From NCBI GenBank assembly GCA_021641225.1, contig JAJWXI010000023.1, positions 3,197-17,142 on the forward strand: a stretch of DNA of 13,946 nt, written 5' to 3'. The translations under genes and the position numbers were made by a program. Numbering within the stretch: the first letter of the stretch is position 1; each line of letters opens with the position of its first letter. Positions 4,400 through 12,735 of the stretch are shown one piece after another. A model generated the notes under the pieces. It ran no database searches, had not been told where the DNA came from, and saw nothing but the letters and a program-made list of their open reading frames with translations. Source of the DNA: Collinsella aerofaciens (GTDB lineage Bacteria; Actinomycetota; Coriobacteriia; Coriobacteriales; Coriobacteriaceae).

Positions 4400-7114
4400 A
4401 TGGCAAAAGTCCGTGTGTCCACCCTGGCCAAAGAGTTCGGCATGACCTCCAAGGAACTGATGGGTCATCTCGCCGATATGAAGATTCCCGCTAAGTCCGC
4501 TTCCTCCACCTTGGAGGACGCCTATGTCGCCATGGTCCGCAAGCAGCTCGCCTCGGTGATCGAGGCCCGCGCTCAGGAAGTCGAGGCCGCCAAGCAGGCC
4601 GAGGAGCAGGCAGCTGCCGCCGAGGAAGCCGCCCGCGCCGCCGAGGCCGAGCGCGAGCGCATCGCCGCCGAGAAGGCACGCGAGGAGGAGCGCCGTCAGT
4701 TTGCCGCAGCCCAGGCTGCCGAGGAGGCTGCCCGCGCCGAGGCCGAGGCCAAGAAGAAGGCCGAACAGGAGCGCCTTGCCCTTGAGAAGGAGGAGGCTGC
4801 CCGCGAGGCCCAGCGTCGCGCTGTTCCCGCTTCCGATTCCGGTTCGCGCTTCCGTTCGCTGCTCGACCAGATCGCTGCGCAGGAGACCGTGCTCAAGGAG
4901 AAGAAGGACGCCGAGGACAAGGCCAAGGCCGAGCGCGCCGCCGAGCGCGGTAACCGTCGTGGCGGCAACAACGACCGCCGTGGTGGCCGTCGCAACGATC
5001 GCAACGCCTCCGACAACAACTCCGAGCGCAACGCCTCCGAGAGCCGTCCGCACAGCCATCGCACCAACGCCAGCAACAACGTCGCCGCCGGCATGGACTT
5101 CCCCAACCCCGATAAGCAGGGCAAGGGCAAGAAGCGCAAGGGCGGTCACAACAACGAAGAGGACCACTACAGCCGCATGGCTCGCGAGGCCGAGGAGTAC
5201 AGCCGCGAGAAGGTGCTCGAGGAGGCTCGTGCCGCCGTCGAGGAGGCCTCTCGCGAGTCCACCGGTCGCCGCAAGAAGCGCAAGGAGAAGCGTGAGCGCG
5301 AGGCTGCAAAGGCTCAGGAGGAGCGCAAGATTGAGGAGGCGCTGGCCCAGGGCGTGAACCCCGAGGACCTCGACGCCATCAAGGTCTCCCAGGGCGTTAC
5401 CGTCCAGGAGCTTGCCGAGGCGCTCGACGTTCCGGCCAACGATATCATCAAGCGCCTGTTCCTGCTTGGTACGCCGCTCACTATGACGCAGTCCATGTCC
5501 GACGACCTCGTCGAGCTCGTCGCCGACGACCTGGGCCGTCAAATCAAGATCATCACCCCCGAGGAGGAGAACACCTTCTCGTTCTACGACGATCCCGCCG
5601 ACCTCAAGCCGCGCGCCCCGGTCGTCACCGTCATGGGTCACGTCGACCACGGCAAGACGTCGCTGCTCGACGCCATCCGTCACACCGGCGTTGCTGCCGG
5701 CGAGGCGGGCGGCATTACGCAGGCCATCGGCGCTTCGCAGGTCATGATCAACGACCGCAAGATCACCTTCATCGATACCCCGGGCCATGCTACCTTTACG
5801 GCCATGCGTGCCCGTGGCGCCAAGGTGACCGACATCGTCATCCTGATCGTCGCCGCCGACGACGGCGTCATGCCCCAGACCGTCGAGTCGATCAACCACG
5901 CCAAGGCCGCCGGCGTACCCATCGTCGTCGCCGTCAACAAGATCGATAAGCCGGGTGCCAACCCCGACCGTGTGCGTCAGGAGCTCACCGAGTACGGCGT
6001 CATCCCCGAGGAGTGGGGCGGACAGAACATGTTCGTCAACATCTCGGCCAAGCAGAAGATCGGTATCGACGATCTTCTGGAGACCGTGCTGCTCCAGGCA
6101 GACGTGCTCGAGCTCAAGGCCAACCCGGACACCTTTGCCTCCGGCAACGTCCTCGAGGCCAAGCTCGACAAGGGCCGCGGCTCGGTCGCTACCGTGCTCG
6201 TGACCCGCGGTACCTTGCATGTGGGCGATACGCTGGTCGCCGGCCTTACCTACGGCCGCGTCCGTGCTATGCTCGACCCCAAGGGTCGCGCCGTCACCGA
6301 GGCCGGTCCCTCCGACGCTGTCGAGATCCTGGGCCTGCAGTCCGTGCCCAACGCCGGTGACGAGTTCCGCGTGTTCGAGGACGAGCGCGAGGCGCGTGCG
6401 CTGGCCGACGAGCGTTCGCTCAAGGCCCGTATCGAGGAGCAGAGCCGCGTCAAGCACGTCACGCTCGAGAACCTCTTCGAGACCATTGCCGACGCCGAGG
6501 TCAAGGAGCTCAACCTGATCATCAAGGCCGACGTCCAGGGTTCCATCGAGGCCCTTCAGGATTCGCTCGACAAGATGGATCAGTCCGAGGTCCGCATCAA
6601 CACGATCCACTCCGCCGTTGGCGCCATCAACGAGACCGACGTCGTCCTGGCCGACGCCTCCAACGCCATCATCATCGGCTTTGGCGTCCGTCCCGACGGT
6701 AAGGCCCGCTCCGCCGCCGAGCGCGAGGGCGTCGAGATCCGTTGCTACGACGTCATCTACAAGTGCCTCGAGGAGCTCGACGCCGCCCGTATCGGCATGC
6801 TCAAGCCCACCGAGGTCGAGGTCGCCACGGGTACCGCGACCGTCCTTGACACCTTCAAGGTGCCCAAAGTCGGTATCGCCGCCGGTGTCCGCGTCGAGGA
6901 GGGCGAGATCGCCGCGACCGATTCCGTGCGCCTGGTGCGCGACGGTATCGTGGTCTTCAACGGCAAGATCGCCTCGATGCGCCACTACAAGGACGAGGCC
7001 AAGAGCCTCAAGAGCGGTTCCGAGGGCGGCATTGGCCTGGAGAACTTCCAGGACATCAAGCCCGGCGACCAGATCGAGGGTTACCGCATCGACCAGGTTG
7101 CCCGTACCGAGTAG
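4400..7114 (+). CDS. infB: Translation initiation factor IF-2
   Basis: GTPase that brings fMet-tRNA to the 30S subunit and promotes subunit joining. Its 904 residues comprise: an IF2_N domain (1-52; VRVSTLAKEFGMTSKELMGHL), an Ala/Glu/Arg-rich, probably coiled-coil linker (about 55-180), an Arg/Asn/Gly-rich segment with RGG-like motifs (about 183-230), a second IF2_N-type domain (about 331-385), the G domain with G1 GHVDHGKT (413-420), G3 DTPGH (459-463, catalytic-type His463) and G4 NKID (513-516), then beta-barrel domain II, domain III (around ADVQGSIEAL, from 710) and the C-terminal fMet-tRNA-binding barrel ending at 904. The switch I segment reads GGITQAIGAS, with Ala442 where most bacterial IF2 have His. 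The start is backed by AGGTGA 6 nt upstream. Codon use matches its neighbours, and a very long antisense frame across it is a composition artefact. rbfA follows after 11 nt. Confidence 0.98.
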   Translation: MAKVRVSTLAKEFGMTSKELMGHLADMKIPAKSASSTLEDAYVAMVRKQLASVIEARAQEVEAAKQAEEQAAAAEEAARAAEAERERIAAEKAREEERRQFAAAQAAEEAARAEAEAKKKAEQERLALEKEEAAREAQRRAVPASDSGSRFRSLLDQIAAQETVLKEKKDAEDKAKAERAAERGNRRGGNNDRRGGRRNDRNASDNNSERNASESRPHSHRTNASNNVAAGMDFPNPDKQGKGKKRKGGHNNEEDHYSRMAREAEEYSREKVLEEARAAVEEASRESTGRRKKRKEKREREAAKAQEERKIEEALAQGVNPEDLDAIKVSQGVTVQELAEALDVPANDIIKRLFLLGTPLTMTQSMSDDLVELVADDLGRQIKIITPEEENTFSFYDDPADLKPRAPVVTVMGHVDHGKTSLLDAIRHTGVAAGEAGGITQAIGASQVMINDRKITFIDTPGHATFTAMRARGAKVTDIVILIVAADDGVMPQTVESINHAKAAGVPIVVAVNKIDKPGANPDRVRQELTEYGVIPEEWGGQNMFVNISAKQKIGIDDLLETVLLQADVLELKANPDTFASGNVLEAKLDKGRGSVATVLVTRGTLHVGDTLVAGLTYGRVRAMLDPKGRAVTEAGPSDAVEILGLQSVPNAGDEFRVFEDEREARALADERSLKARIEEQSRVKHVTLENLFETIADAEVKELNLIIKADVQGSIEALQDSLDKMDQSEVRINTIHSAVGAINETDVVLADASNAIIIGFGVRPDGKARSAAEREGVEIRCYDVIYKCLEELDAARIGMLKPTEVEVATGTATVLDTFKVPKVGIAAGVRVEEGEIAATDSVRLVRDGIVVFNGKIASMRHYKDEAKSLKSGSEGGIGLENFQDIKPGDQIEGYRIDQVARTE

Positions 7115-7125
7115 GGGGTAGCGCT

Positions 7126-7536
7126 ATGAAGCAAACGCAGGCAACCCGCCGTCTGGGCGAGCAGCTTCGCGAGAAGCTTGGTTATATCCTGCTCTTTGAG
7201 GTTTCCGATCCGCGTCTCGACCTGGTTACTTTGACCGCGGTCGAGGTCGCGGTGGACCGTTCGTTCGCGCGTGTGTACGTGTCGTGCGATGCGAGCCGCT
7301 ACGACGAGGTCATGGAGGCGCTCGCAAGCGCCAAGGGCCGTATTCGCAGCCTGTTGGCTCGCTCGCTCGATTGGCGTGTTACGCCCGAGCTCGATTTTCG
7401 CATCGATCGCTCGACCGATGAGGCCGAGCGCATCACGCGTGCGCTGGAAAACGTTCCCGCCACGCTTGCGATCGAAAAGGACGAGGACGGCTATCCGATA
7501 GCGGATGCCGCCCAGGAGGCAGCTTTAGATGACTAA
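7126..7536 (+). CDS. rbfA: 30S ribosome-binding factor RbfA
   Basis: A small KH-fold assembly factor that binds immature 30S subunits and helps 16S rRNA 5'-end maturation. The 136-residue length is typical. Family features: N-terminal RRLGEQLREKLGYIL helix, DPRL (family DPRl-l/vTvt pattern) followed by VTLTAVEVAVDRSFARVYVS, and LDWRVTPELDFRIDRSTDEAERI near the C-terminal end. The ATG lies 11 nt after the infB stop with a GGGGG-type ribosome binding site between them. The last 8 nt overlap the start of nrnA. Position directly after infB is the classic arrangement. Confidence 0.95.
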   Translation: MKQTQATRRLGEQLREKLGYILLFEVSDPRLDLVTLTAVEVAVDRSFARVYVSCDASRYDEVMEALASAKGRIRSLLARSLDWRVTPELDFRIDRSTDEAERITRALENVPATLAIEKDEDGYPIADAAQEAALDD

Positions 7537-8572
7537 TTCCGCCGACCTCGCCTCGTGCGAGTCTGCAGATATTCAGCGACGCATCCTCGAGCTCATCGAG
7601 GGTGCGTCCTCCATTGCGATTTCGGGACACACTTCTCCCGACGGCGACGCCTTGGGCTCTGTATTGGGTCTGGGCCTTTCGCTCATGAAGTTTTTTCCCA
7701 ACAAGGACATTGCGCTGCTGCTGGCAGATGATGACCCGGTTCCGCGCATCTACCGCTTTATGGAAGGCTCCGATCGCCTGGTGCCGGCATCTGCGTACAC
7801 CGGCAATCCGGACCTGTTCATCTCGGTGGACGTGCCGGTCGTCGAGCGCCTCAACAACTCGGCCGAGGTGCTTCGCCGCTCCAAGCATGTGGTGTGCTTC
7901 GATCACCATCCGGCGCGCGGGGAGTTTGCCGAGCTCAGTCTGAGACGCGTCGAAGCTGCAGCCTGCGCCATGATCATCGACCGTTTCTTGGACAATTGCG
8001 GCATTGTCGCACGTGATGGCGTTGCGACCTGCCTGCTGTGTGGCTTGGTTACCGATACCGGCCGTTTTCAGTACCAAAACGCCGACGCCGCCGCGTTCCA
8101 TGCCGCCTCGCGTCTGGTTGCCCACGGTGCCGATCCGGCGCGTGTGGCACTCGAGGTCTACCAGAGCATGCGCGTTGAGTTTTTGCACCTCAAGTCCATC
8201 GTTATGGGCCGCATTAAGACGGTGGCCCACGGGCGCGTCGCGTATAGTTACGCGTACCAGAGTGACCTTGAGGCTTGCGGTGTCACCTCGGATGAGTGCG
8301 ACGGCCTGGTCGATGTGGTGCGCTCGGTGATGGGTGTCGAGGTCTGCCTGTTCCTGAAGGGCATTGAGGGCGATACCAAGGTGCGCGGCAACCTGCGCTC
8401 AAAGGGCGACCTCAACGTGTCCGAGATCGCTGCTGCCTTTGGCGGAGGCGGACATCCCGCTGCCGCCGGTTTCTCCAACAACGGAACGATTCTCGAGACG
8501 CTCACCGTGGCACTTCCCATGCTGGCCGAGCTGGTAGGGGAGGATCCCGCTTCGGTGACCGTCGAGCTTTAA
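7529..8572 (+). CDS. nrnA: DHH/DHHA1 phosphoesterase, NrnA-like oligoribonuclease / pAp phosphatase
   Basis: NrnA-family enzymes degrade 2-5 nt RNA fragments and dephosphorylate pAp using Mn2+. The 347-residue protein shows the DHH metal motifs: SGHTSPDGDALGS (32-44, with His34, Asp38 and Asp40), SVD (Asp101), FDHH (Asp125-His126-His127) and VTDTGRFQY (Asp176). The C-terminal DHHA1 RNA-binding part has RSKGDLNVSEIAAAFGGGGH and GGGGHPAAAGF (305-315). An Asn usually found shortly after DHH is not present (DHHPARGEF). The ATG overlaps the end of rbfA by 8 nt and has AGGAGG (7514-7519) 9 nt upstream, so it is translationally coupled. A DHH gene between rbfA and truB is a familiar order. NrnA is the likeliest member; the exact substrate cannot be read from sequence alone. 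Confidence 0.88.
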   Translation: MTNSADLASCESADIQRRILELIEGASSIAISGHTSPDGDALGSVLGLGLSLMKFFPNKDIALLLADDDPVPRIYRFMEGSDRLVPASAYTGNPDLFISVDVPVVERLNNSAEVLRRSKHVVCFDHHPARGEFAELSLRRVEAAACAMIIDRFLDNCGIVARDGVATCLLCGLVTDTGRFQYQNADAAAFHAASRLVAHGADPARVALEVYQSMRVEFLHLKSIVMGRIKTVAHGRVAYSYAYQSDLEACGVTSDECDGLVDVVRSVMGVEVCLFLKGIEGDTKVRGNLRSKGDLNVSEIAAAFGGGGHPAAAGFSNNGTILETLTVALPMLAELVGEDPASVTVEL

Positions 8573-8587
8573 CTTTTTGGATGGTAC

Positions 8588-9520
8588 ATGGCTCGTCGTA
8601 CGCCTTCACAACTGAATATGCTGCTCGCCGTCGATAAGCCGGTGGGCTGCACGTCCCACGATGTGGTCTCGCAATGCCGGCGCGCCCTCCATGAGCGGCG
8701 CGTCGGCCATGCCGGCACGCTCGACCCCATGGCATCGGGTGTCATGGTGGTGGGCGTGGGCCAGGCCACTCGTCTGCTGGGCATGCTCACGCTCGATACC
8801 AAAAGCTACGTCGCCGATATTTCGTTTGGCGCCGAGACGAATACCGATGACGCGGAGGGCGAGGCGGTCCGCACGGTGGCTGTTGCCAACGAGCTCCGCG
8901 ATCCTGCCTATGCCCGTGAGCACTTGGCCGCCATGCTGGGTCCGCAGATGCAGGTGCCGCCGGCGTTTTCGGCTATCTCGGTCAATGGCGTTCGCGCCTA
9001 CAAGTCTGCTCGCGAGGGCAATGCGGTGGACCTACCTCCGCGCCCCGTCGAGGTCTATGCCGCCGACCTGATCGCCGTGGGCGGCGAGGGCGATTCGTGT
9101 GTGTGGACCGTGGCGTTCTCGGTGAGCAAGGGCACCTACATTCGTGCGCTCGCTCGCGACCTGGGCCGCGCCTGCGAGAGCGCCGCGCACATTTCCGCGC
9201 TGCGCCGCACGGCCTCCGGTGTTGTTTCCATTGGCGCCTGTCATGCGGTCGAGGAGCTTTCTCCCGAGTCCGCCGCTGGCTTTGCCCTGGATCCCATTGT
9301 GGCCCTGGGCGCCACTCGCGTTGACTTGCCGGGCAATCTTGCCGACGACCTGCTCTGCGGCCGACGCATTCCCGTTGAGCGTGCGCTTGCCGATTTCGAT
9401 GCCTCGAAGGCGCCGTTTGCGTTGGTGCTCGATGGGGGACTCAAGGCGCTCGCCCGCATTGAGGGTGGCCGCTTTGTCATGGAGCACGTTTTTCCGCAGG
9501 CAATCGGCGGTGTTCGATGA
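8588..9520 (+). CDS. truB: tRNA pseudouridine-55 synthase TruB
   Basis: Makes pseudouridine 55 in the T loop of elongator tRNAs and also acts as a tRNA folding chaperone. The 310 residues include LLAVDKPVGCTSHDVV (12-27), the catalytic block RRVGHAGTLDPMASGVM (37-53) with nucleophile Asp46, the KSYVAD segment with Tyr74, PPAFSAISVNGVRAYKSAREG-type block (124-144), and SKGTYIRALARDLG (180-193) with the conserved Arg. The C-terminal ~70 residues form a shorter variable domain. The start is not fully certain: ATG 8588 has only a weak GGATGG (8579-8584) close by, while in-frame ATG 8618 would give the compact MLLAVDKP start seen in many homologues but has no visible ribosome binding site. The gene lies 15 nt after nrnA, and its TGA overlaps the ribF ATG (ATGA). 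Confidence 0.95.
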   Translation: MARRTPSQLNMLLAVDKPVGCTSHDVVSQCRRALHERRVGHAGTLDPMASGVMVVGVGQATRLLGMLTLDTKSYVADISFGAETNTDDAEGEAVRTVAVANELRDPAYAREHLAAMLGPQMQVPPAFSAISVNGVRAYKSAREGNAVDLPPRPVEVYAADLIAVGGEGDSCVWTVAFSVSKGTYIRALARDLGRACESAAHISALRRTASGVVSIGACHAVEELSPESAAGFALDPIVALGATRVDLPGNLADDLLCGRRIPVERALADFDASKAPFALVLDGGLKALARIEGGRFVMEHVFPQAIGGVR

Positions 9521-10524
9521 TGTTGTCCGCTCGCGAGCTCGCGCGTATCTTTTTCGCGGGCGAGTCGGACGAGGCTCGCATCTTTACTGCCGATGCGTTT
9601 GATGAGTGCGAGCACCTGGGTGCCACATCAATTGCCATCGGCGTGTTCGACGGCGTGCACCGTGGACACCAGGAACTCATCGAAGCGCTTGTCTGTGATG
9701 CCCGTGCCCATGGCTGTAAGGCGGTCGTGGTTACCTTCGATCCCGACCCGGATGTTGTGGTGAGCCCTTCGCCCGCTCAAAAATTGATGACGACGGCCGA
9801 CCGTCTACATGCCTTGGCTCAGACCGGGGTCGATGCAGTGGTGGCCGTTCCCTTTACGCCTGAGGTTGCGGCGCTTGACCATGTCGGTTTTCTCGCATTG
9901 CTGTCGCGCGTGGTTGACATTCGTTCGATTCGCGTTGGTAGTGACTTTAGGCTGGGTCGCGGCGGTGCTGCTGGTGTTGGCGAGATGCGCGCCTGGGGTT
10001 CCGAGCACGGCGTTGACGTGTATGGTCACGACCTGCTTTGCGAGGGCGGTGAGGCTATTTGTGCCACCCGCATTCGTCATGAGCTGGGACAGGGCCATGT
10101 GGAGCTTGCTGCTGAGTTGCTCGGCCGCCCGTATATGGTGCGTGGCGGTGTTATTCGCGGCCGTCACGAGGGGTCTGGCATGGGCTTTCCCACGGCAAAC
10201 CTGCAAGTTCCCGATGGTATTCAGGTGCCAGCCGACGGCGTGTATGAGGGTCTGGTGCTGGTCGATGACACCGTGTGGCCCGCTGCCGTGAACGTCGGCC
10301 TGCCGCCGACGTATGCCGACGATGCCGCTTCGGCGCATCTCGAGGCTAATTTAATTGGTTATACGGGCGACCTGTACGGCGCTTCCGTTTCGCTGGCGTT
10401 TACGCGCTGGCTGCGTCCGTCGCGCGTGTTCGATTCGCTGGATGAGTTGATCGCGACCGTCGAGGGTAATATCGAAGATATTCGTCACAACTTGGGCGAG
10501 CAGGGGGTGAGCATCCGTGATTAG
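9517..10524 (+). CDS. ribF: Bifunctional riboflavin kinase / FMN adenylyltransferase (FAD synthetase)
   Basis: Converts riboflavin to FMN and then FAD. Over 335 residues, the N-terminal adenylyltransferase domain carries GVFDGVHRGH (42-51, nucleotidyltransferase HxGH-type motif), VTFDPDPD (72-79), GSDFRLGRGG (141-150) and TRIR (184-187). The C-terminal riboflavin kinase barrel has GMGFPTANL (221-229), NVGLPPTY (259-266), the likely catalytic Glu276 in HLEANL, and GDLYG (284-288). An extension of about 35 residues precedes the first motif. The start overlaps the truB stop as ATGA; the next codon is also ATG (9520), so the exact first Met is open. Its last 8 nt overlap the dnaG GTG start. In many genomes rpsO follows ribF; here dnaG does. 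Confidence 0.95.
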   Translation: MMLSARELARIFFAGESDEARIFTADAFDECEHLGATSIAIGVFDGVHRGHQELIEALVCDARAHGCKAVVVTFDPDPDVVVSPSPAQKLMTTADRLHALAQTGVDAVVAVPFTPEVAALDHVGFLALLSRVVDIRSIRVGSDFRLGRGGAAGVGEMRAWGSEHGVDVYGHDLLCEGGEAICATRIRHELGQGHVELAAELLGRPYMVRGGVIRGRHEGSGMGFPTANLQVPDGIQVPADGVYEGLVLVDDTVWPAAVNVGLPPTYADDAASAHLEANLIGYTGDLYGASVSLAFTRWLRPSRVFDSLDELIATVEGNIEDIRHNLGEQGVSIRD

Positions 10525-12625
10525 CGATGAGGAAAAAGACCAGGTACGCGCTGCGTCCGACCTAGTCGCCATCGTGCAGGAAACGGTTGAGCTCAAGCCC
10601 CGCGGCCACGAGTTTTGGGGCTGCTGCCCTTTTCATGGCGAAAAGACGCCGTCTTTCCACATTATTCCCGCCACGCAGGTGTGGCATTGCTTTGGCTGCG
10701 GCGAGGGTGGCGACGTCTTCACCTATATCATGAAGCGCGAGAACCTGAGCTTTCCCGAGTCAATTCGTTATTTGGCCGATCGCGCGGGTATTGAGCTGCA
10801 TGACACCGGAGATCGCCGCGAGCGCGGTACCAAGCGTGCCCGCATCTACGATCTGTGCGCCGAGACCGCCCAGTTCTACCACACCATGCTTATGCGCGGT
10901 AAGGATGGCCGTCCGCGCGAGTACTTTGCCAGCCGCGGCATGGGTGGTGACGTCTGCCGCCGCTACTGCCTGGGTTTTGCGCCGGGCCGCAATATGCTGG
11001 TGTCGCACCTGTCCCAGGCGGGCTTTACCCCGCAGGAGATGATCGACGCCAACGTTGCCGTGAGCCGCGGGCGCGGGCAGCTTGCCGACCGCTTCTACGA
11101 CCGCGTAATGTTCCCCATCTTTGACGAGCAGGGTCACAACATTGCCTTTGGCGGTCGCATTATGGGTGACGGCCAACCCAAGTATCTCAACACCGCCGAG
11201 ACGAGCGTGTTCCATAAAAAGCGAAACCTCTACGGTTTTAATTGGGCCAAGGAGTTTATCGTCGCGCAGGATACCGCCATCGTGGTGGAGGGTTATACCG
11301 ATTGCATCGCCTGCTGGGAGGCGGGGATTAAAAACGTTGTCGCCACGCTGGGCACCGCCCTCACGGAGCATCACGTCAAGACGCTCACCCGCTTTGCCAA
11401 GCGCATCGTGTATATGTTTGACGGCGATGCCGCGGGCCAGAAGGCCGCCCGTCGCGCGATTCAATTTATCGAGCAGGATTCGATGGACCTGCGCTGCGTG
11501 GTGCTGCCCGACGGCAACGACCCCATGGAGTTCATCACGGCGCATGGTGGACAGGAGCTTCAGGCGCGCATCGACGCTGCCGAGCCGCTCATGGACTTTG
11601 TCTACCGTTCGCTGCAGGAGTCGAGTGACATCACCACGCCGGGCGGTCGTGCCAAGGCGCTGGAAGATGCGCTGACGCTTATCTATCCGCTGCGCGATAG
11701 CTATATGATCGACACATACTTTATCCAGATTGCCGATCTGCTGGGTTTGGATCTGGAGACGGTTCGCGCGAGTTCGGGCCGTGTGTTTCGCGATGTCGCC
11801 AAGCGCGAGGATGCGGAACGACGTCGTGAGCAGAACTATGAACGCCAGCGGGCGCAAGCCGAGCACTCTGGTAGCGCGGGCGGTCGGACGTCTGGTTCGC
11901 AGGGGGCATCTCGCGGTGCTTGGTCATCGGGCGCGACGCCGCCGGTGTCCACGCCGGTCGAAGAAGAGCCGTATGACTACGTCCCGCTCGATGCCTACGG
12001 TGCCGCGCCCGTGGAGGTCGTCGACGATCTTCCGCCGATCGACGTGCCTGATGGTATGGGTGCTGTGCCTGTGGCTGACGGTTCGGGCGCACCGGCTGCG
12101 GCGGCGCCGATGGTTCTTACTGATCTTGAGCGCAAGTCCTTGGCGGGGGAGCGCGAGCTGTTGACGATGCTTACGAGCTACCCCGACCTGTTCCGCACGT
12201 ATGCCGACCGTATCTGCTCTATCGAGTGGGTTGACCCTCGTCACGAGTCCATCGCATGGGCCGTTCTGGCAACGCCGCCGGGAACCGATCCTGCGGCCTG
12301 CATGGATGCAGCGCGCTCGGTGTGTCCCGAGGCGGCAACGCTTGTGAGTGCCGGGCGCATCTCGGCGACGAGCAAGCACCCCACCGAGACGAACATCGTG
12401 TTTATGCTCGATACGCTCGAGCTCTACACCATCAAGCGCCGCATGCGTGCCGCACAGGCCAAGCTGCGCCAGGACCGTTCGCTCGACGATGAGGCCCGTC
12501 GCGCGCTGACCGTGCAGGCCGCGCAGGATTCGCAGCGTCAACGCGAACTGCAAAAGTCGATCGGCGGCGTGGCGGACCCGTTCCGTTTGATTGGTCTGGA
12601 GGCCGCAGGCACCGAACAGGCCTAG
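10517..12625 (+). CDS. dnaG: DNA primase DnaG
   Basis: Synthesises RNA primers at the replication fork. Domains over 702 residues: N-terminal zinc-binding domain with Cys37-x2-His40-x17-Cys58-x2-Cys61 (CPFH ... CFGC), the RNA polymerase core with the TOPRIM fold carrying VVEGYTD (256-262) and FDGDAAG (301-307, Asp302 and Asp304 metal ligands), and a C-terminal helical region (about 535-690) expected to bind the replicative helicase. Residues about 430-532 are a low-complexity linker, basic at first (RRREQNYERQRAQ) then Gly/Ser and Pro/Ala/acidic. The start is GTG 10517, with AGGGGGTGA (10502-10510) 6 nt upstream, and it overlaps ribF by 8 nt, so translation is probably coupled to ribF. No terminator is evident after the stop. 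rpoD follows after 110 nt, as in macromolecular-synthesis operons, but rpsU is not next to it. Confidence 0.97.
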   Translation: MISDEEKDQVRAASDLVAIVQETVELKPRGHEFWGCCPFHGEKTPSFHIIPATQVWHCFGCGEGGDVFTYIMKRENLSFPESIRYLADRAGIELHDTGDRRERGTKRARIYDLCAETAQFYHTMLMRGKDGRPREYFASRGMGGDVCRRYCLGFAPGRNMLVSHLSQAGFTPQEMIDANVAVSRGRGQLADRFYDRVMFPIFDEQGHNIAFGGRIMGDGQPKYLNTAETSVFHKKRNLYGFNWAKEFIVAQDTAIVVEGYTDCIACWEAGIKNVVATLGTALTEHHVKTLTRFAKRIVYMFDGDAAGQKAARRAIQFIEQDSMDLRCVVLPDGNDPMEFITAHGGQELQARIDAAEPLMDFVYRSLQESSDITTPGGRAKALEDALTLIYPLRDSYMIDTYFIQIADLLGLDLETVRASSGRVFRDVAKREDAERRREQNYERQRAQAEHSGSAGGRTSGSQGASRGAWSSGATPPVSTPVEEEPYDYVPLDAYGAAPVEVVDDLPPIDVPDGMGAVPVADGSGAPAAAAPMVLTDLERKSLAGERELLTMLTSYPDLFRTYADRICSIEWVDPRHESIAWAVLATPPGTDPAACMDAARSVCPEAATLVSAGRISATSKHPTETNIVFMLDTLELYTIKRRMRAAQAKLRQDRSLDDEARRALTVQAAQDSQRQRELQKSIGGVADPFRLIGLEAAGTEQA

Positions 12626-12677
12626 ATGTTGTGGTCAACCAGCGTATTCTCGCCTATATCCAGTCCTCTTTTTGGGT

Positions 12678-12689
12678 ATAGACGTCTAT
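12678..12689. promoter_or_regulatory. Perfect 12-bp palindrome upstream of rpoD (possible operator)
   Basis: ATAGACGTCTAT is fully self-complementary and sits just upstream of the probable -10 element at 12698, in the spacer and -35 position. Placement and perfection suggest a dimeric regulator site; the regulator is unknown. Confidence 0.5.
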
Positions 12690-12694
12690 GTGTG

Positions 12695-12703
12695 TGCTAA
12701 AGT
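12695..12703 (+). promoter_or_regulatory. Probable extended -10 promoter of rpoD
   Basis: TGCTAAAGT (TGn plus TAAAGT at 12698-12703) would start transcription near 12710, giving a leader of roughly 26 nt. No good -35 hexamer lies at 17 bp; the palindrome occupies that place, which fits an activator-dependent or extended -10 promoter. A competing -10-like TATAGA (12677-12682) overlaps the palindrome. Confidence 0.45.
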
Positions 12704-12707
12704 ATTG

Positions 12708-12720
12708 AGTCCTGTGGACT
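12708..12720 (+). repeat. Small inverted repeat at the rpoD leader
   Basis: AGTCC (12708-12712) and GGACT (12716-12720) are perfect 5-bp arms around TGT, lying at the expected transcript 5' end and 3 nt before the ribosome binding site. It could be an operator half-site pair or a 5' hairpin; chance cannot be excluded. Confidence 0.45.
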
Positions 12721-12723
12721 ATG

Positions 12724-12730
12724 AAGGGAG
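12724..12730 (+). promoter_or_regulatory. Ribosome binding site deciding the rpoD GTG start
   Basis: AAGGGAG ends 5 nt before GTG 12736. The in-frame ATG at 12721 overlaps this element and has no ribosome binding site of its own, so GTG is the better start. Confidence 0.75.
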
Positions 12731-12735
12731 AATCT

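Noticed and set aside
4361..6985. An 874-codon open frame antisense to infB
   Set aside because: It is the shadow of strong third-position GC bias in infB. Its product is a repetitive Gly/Leu/Asp/Val-rich string with no motif, while the + strand encodes an intact IF2.
12626..12675. Possible terminator after dnaG (T run at 12669-12673)
   Set aside because: There is no stem directly before the T run; the only nearby inverted repeat (TGGT-CA-ACCA, 12632-12641) is short and too far away.
12721..12735. ATG 12721 as the rpoD start
   Set aside because: It is in frame, but it would overlap the strong AAGGGAG site that serves GTG 12736, and it has no ribosome binding site upstream.
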